The translations under genes and the position numbers were made by a program. DNA of 64,000 nucleotides from Algoriphagus oliviformis (GTDB taxonomy: Bacteria; Bacteroidota; Bacteroidia; Cytophagales; Cyclobacteriaceae). The notes beneath the pieces are model-generated. The model was not told the DNA's origin. It made no database searches and worked only from the letters and a program-made list of their open reading frames with translations. The stretch lies in the NCBI RefSeq assembly GCF_017254915.1, contig NZ_JAFKCT010000008.1:213771-277770 (forward strand), in the 5' to 3' direction. Shown in pieces: positions 63,408 through 64,000 of this stretch; position 1 is the stretch's first letter; each line of letters begins with the position of its first letter.

Positions 63408-64000
63408 GTCCGGTCAAAAAACAGAAAGGCGACGAAAAATGTCGGGGATCGGGTTTGGGAAGTTGATTGGAAGAAGTTCGACACCCTTCGGGGTCGTTTT
63501 GACTTATTTGTCGTTTCTCATCCATGGGTTACACCCATGGTTAATGAAAAGTTTGACCCCTATCGGGGTCGCAGGTTCGACGACGTGGGAGTTTTGGTCA
63601 TCAGGAAATGAAAGACCACGAAGTGGTCAAACCTTTCAATAGCCACCTGTGCAACCAGGGCGACAAGTGATCCGAAGGCCAACCCCAAGCCTTATGGTTA
63701 ATGAGAAGTCCGCCCCCTTTCGGGGTCGCAAGCGGTGATATCATAAGCCGAAGATATCGCGATGTCGTAAATTGTCTTTCTTCGCCAAGGCGAACCTCTT
63801 TTACGGCGGACTACAAAAAGACCACAAAGTGGTCAAACCTTTCAATAGCCTCCGGTGCAACCGCGGGCACTAGGTGATCCCAAGGCCAACCCCAAACCTA
63901 ATGGTTAATGAGAAGTCCGACCCCTTTCGGAGTCGTAAGCGGTGATATCATAAGCCAAAGATATCGCGATGGCGTAGATTGTCTTTCTTCGCCAAGGCGA
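63408..64000. repeat. Palindrome-rich ~206-bp repeats at the window end
   Basis: No gene in these 593 bp. The phrase GACCAC..GTGGTC starts a unit at 63614 and again at 63820, giving a period of 206 bp; the second copy is cut by the window end. A shorter related copy precedes them (ATGGTTAATGA at 63537, 63694 and 63901). Palindromes: CCATGGG/CCCATGG (63522-63540), GACCCC/GGGGTC, GACCAC/GTGGTC and the GATATC-rich block. REP-like, probably part of a larger array continuing past the window. Confidence 0.8.

Overview
The window looks like a chromosomal segment of an aerobic Bacteroidota bacterium, most likely Cytophagales (Cyclobacteriaceae/Algoriphagus-like). The reasons are a SusC/SusD pair with an STN-containing SusC controlled by ECF sigma/FecR, many short Cys-anchored lipoproteins, a Bacteroidota-type TAnnTTTG promoter, menaquinone biosynthesis, and the style of the Mla and AddAB-like genes. 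Genus is inferred from gene content and overall feel, not from a marker gene. No rRNA or tRNA gene was recognised. Most of the window is fairly GC-rich by eye; the clear exception is an AT-rich restriction-type gene at 43.6-44.8 kb.

Layout. 0-6.4 kb: an atypical short pyruvate kinase, a DUF4397 lipoprotein, an MscS channel, and a sigma/anti-sigma pair in which the anti-sigma has an inner-membrane helix, a long disordered linker and an outer-membrane barrel (dual-membrane-spanning, Dma-like). 6.4-15.1 kb: a Cys-rich lipoprotein, an HD-phosphohydrolase/Pycsar-effector-TM fusion, a beta-propeller lipoprotein overlapping a giant metallophosphoesterase-BamA-barrel fusion, and a GAF protein whose 3' end overlaps that fusion gene. 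15.2-26.7 kb: a carbohydrate locus read on the minus strand (ECF sigma, FecR, SusC, SusD, Gfo/Idh/MocA oxidoreductase, GMC oxidoreductase, gluconate-dehydrogenase subunit 3-like protein), which suggests uptake and oxidation of a glycoside. 27.6-32.1 kb: an overlapping export/glycan operon (MsbA-like ABC transporter plus three family-2 glycosyltransferases). 32.2-33.1 kb: an array of five ~178-bp tandem repeats with a conserved hairpin.

33.1-41.3 kb: housekeeping genes (lactonase, menC, queA, pgi) with a MITE-like element next to menC and a MntA/HepT toxin-antitoxin pair. 41.4-45.1 kb is an accessory patch: an orphan antitoxin-like gene, an esterase-TPR protein, and an EVE-HNH endonuclease on an AT-rich cassette bounded by attC-like foldback structures. 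45.1-51.1 kb: a second GMC oxidoreductase, three tandem mosaic paralogues with a TonB-C-like domain, and a membrane-anchored EEP phosphatase whose stop codon lies inside its terminator. 51.2-64 kb: an MlaEFD lipid-transport operon, a single-domain response regulator, a DUF389 membrane protein, a YciI-like protein, a 23S-IVP-type four-helix protein between inverted repeats, an AddAB-like recombination nuclease pair, and a ~206-bp palindrome-rich repeat running off the window end.

The strongest candidates for unusual biology are the Dma-like sigma/anti-sigma pair, the HD-PycTM fusion without an adjacent cyclase, the EVE-HNH cassette, the 178-bp repeat array and the triple paralogue cluster. All functional calls rest on motif recognition by eye; no database search was run.
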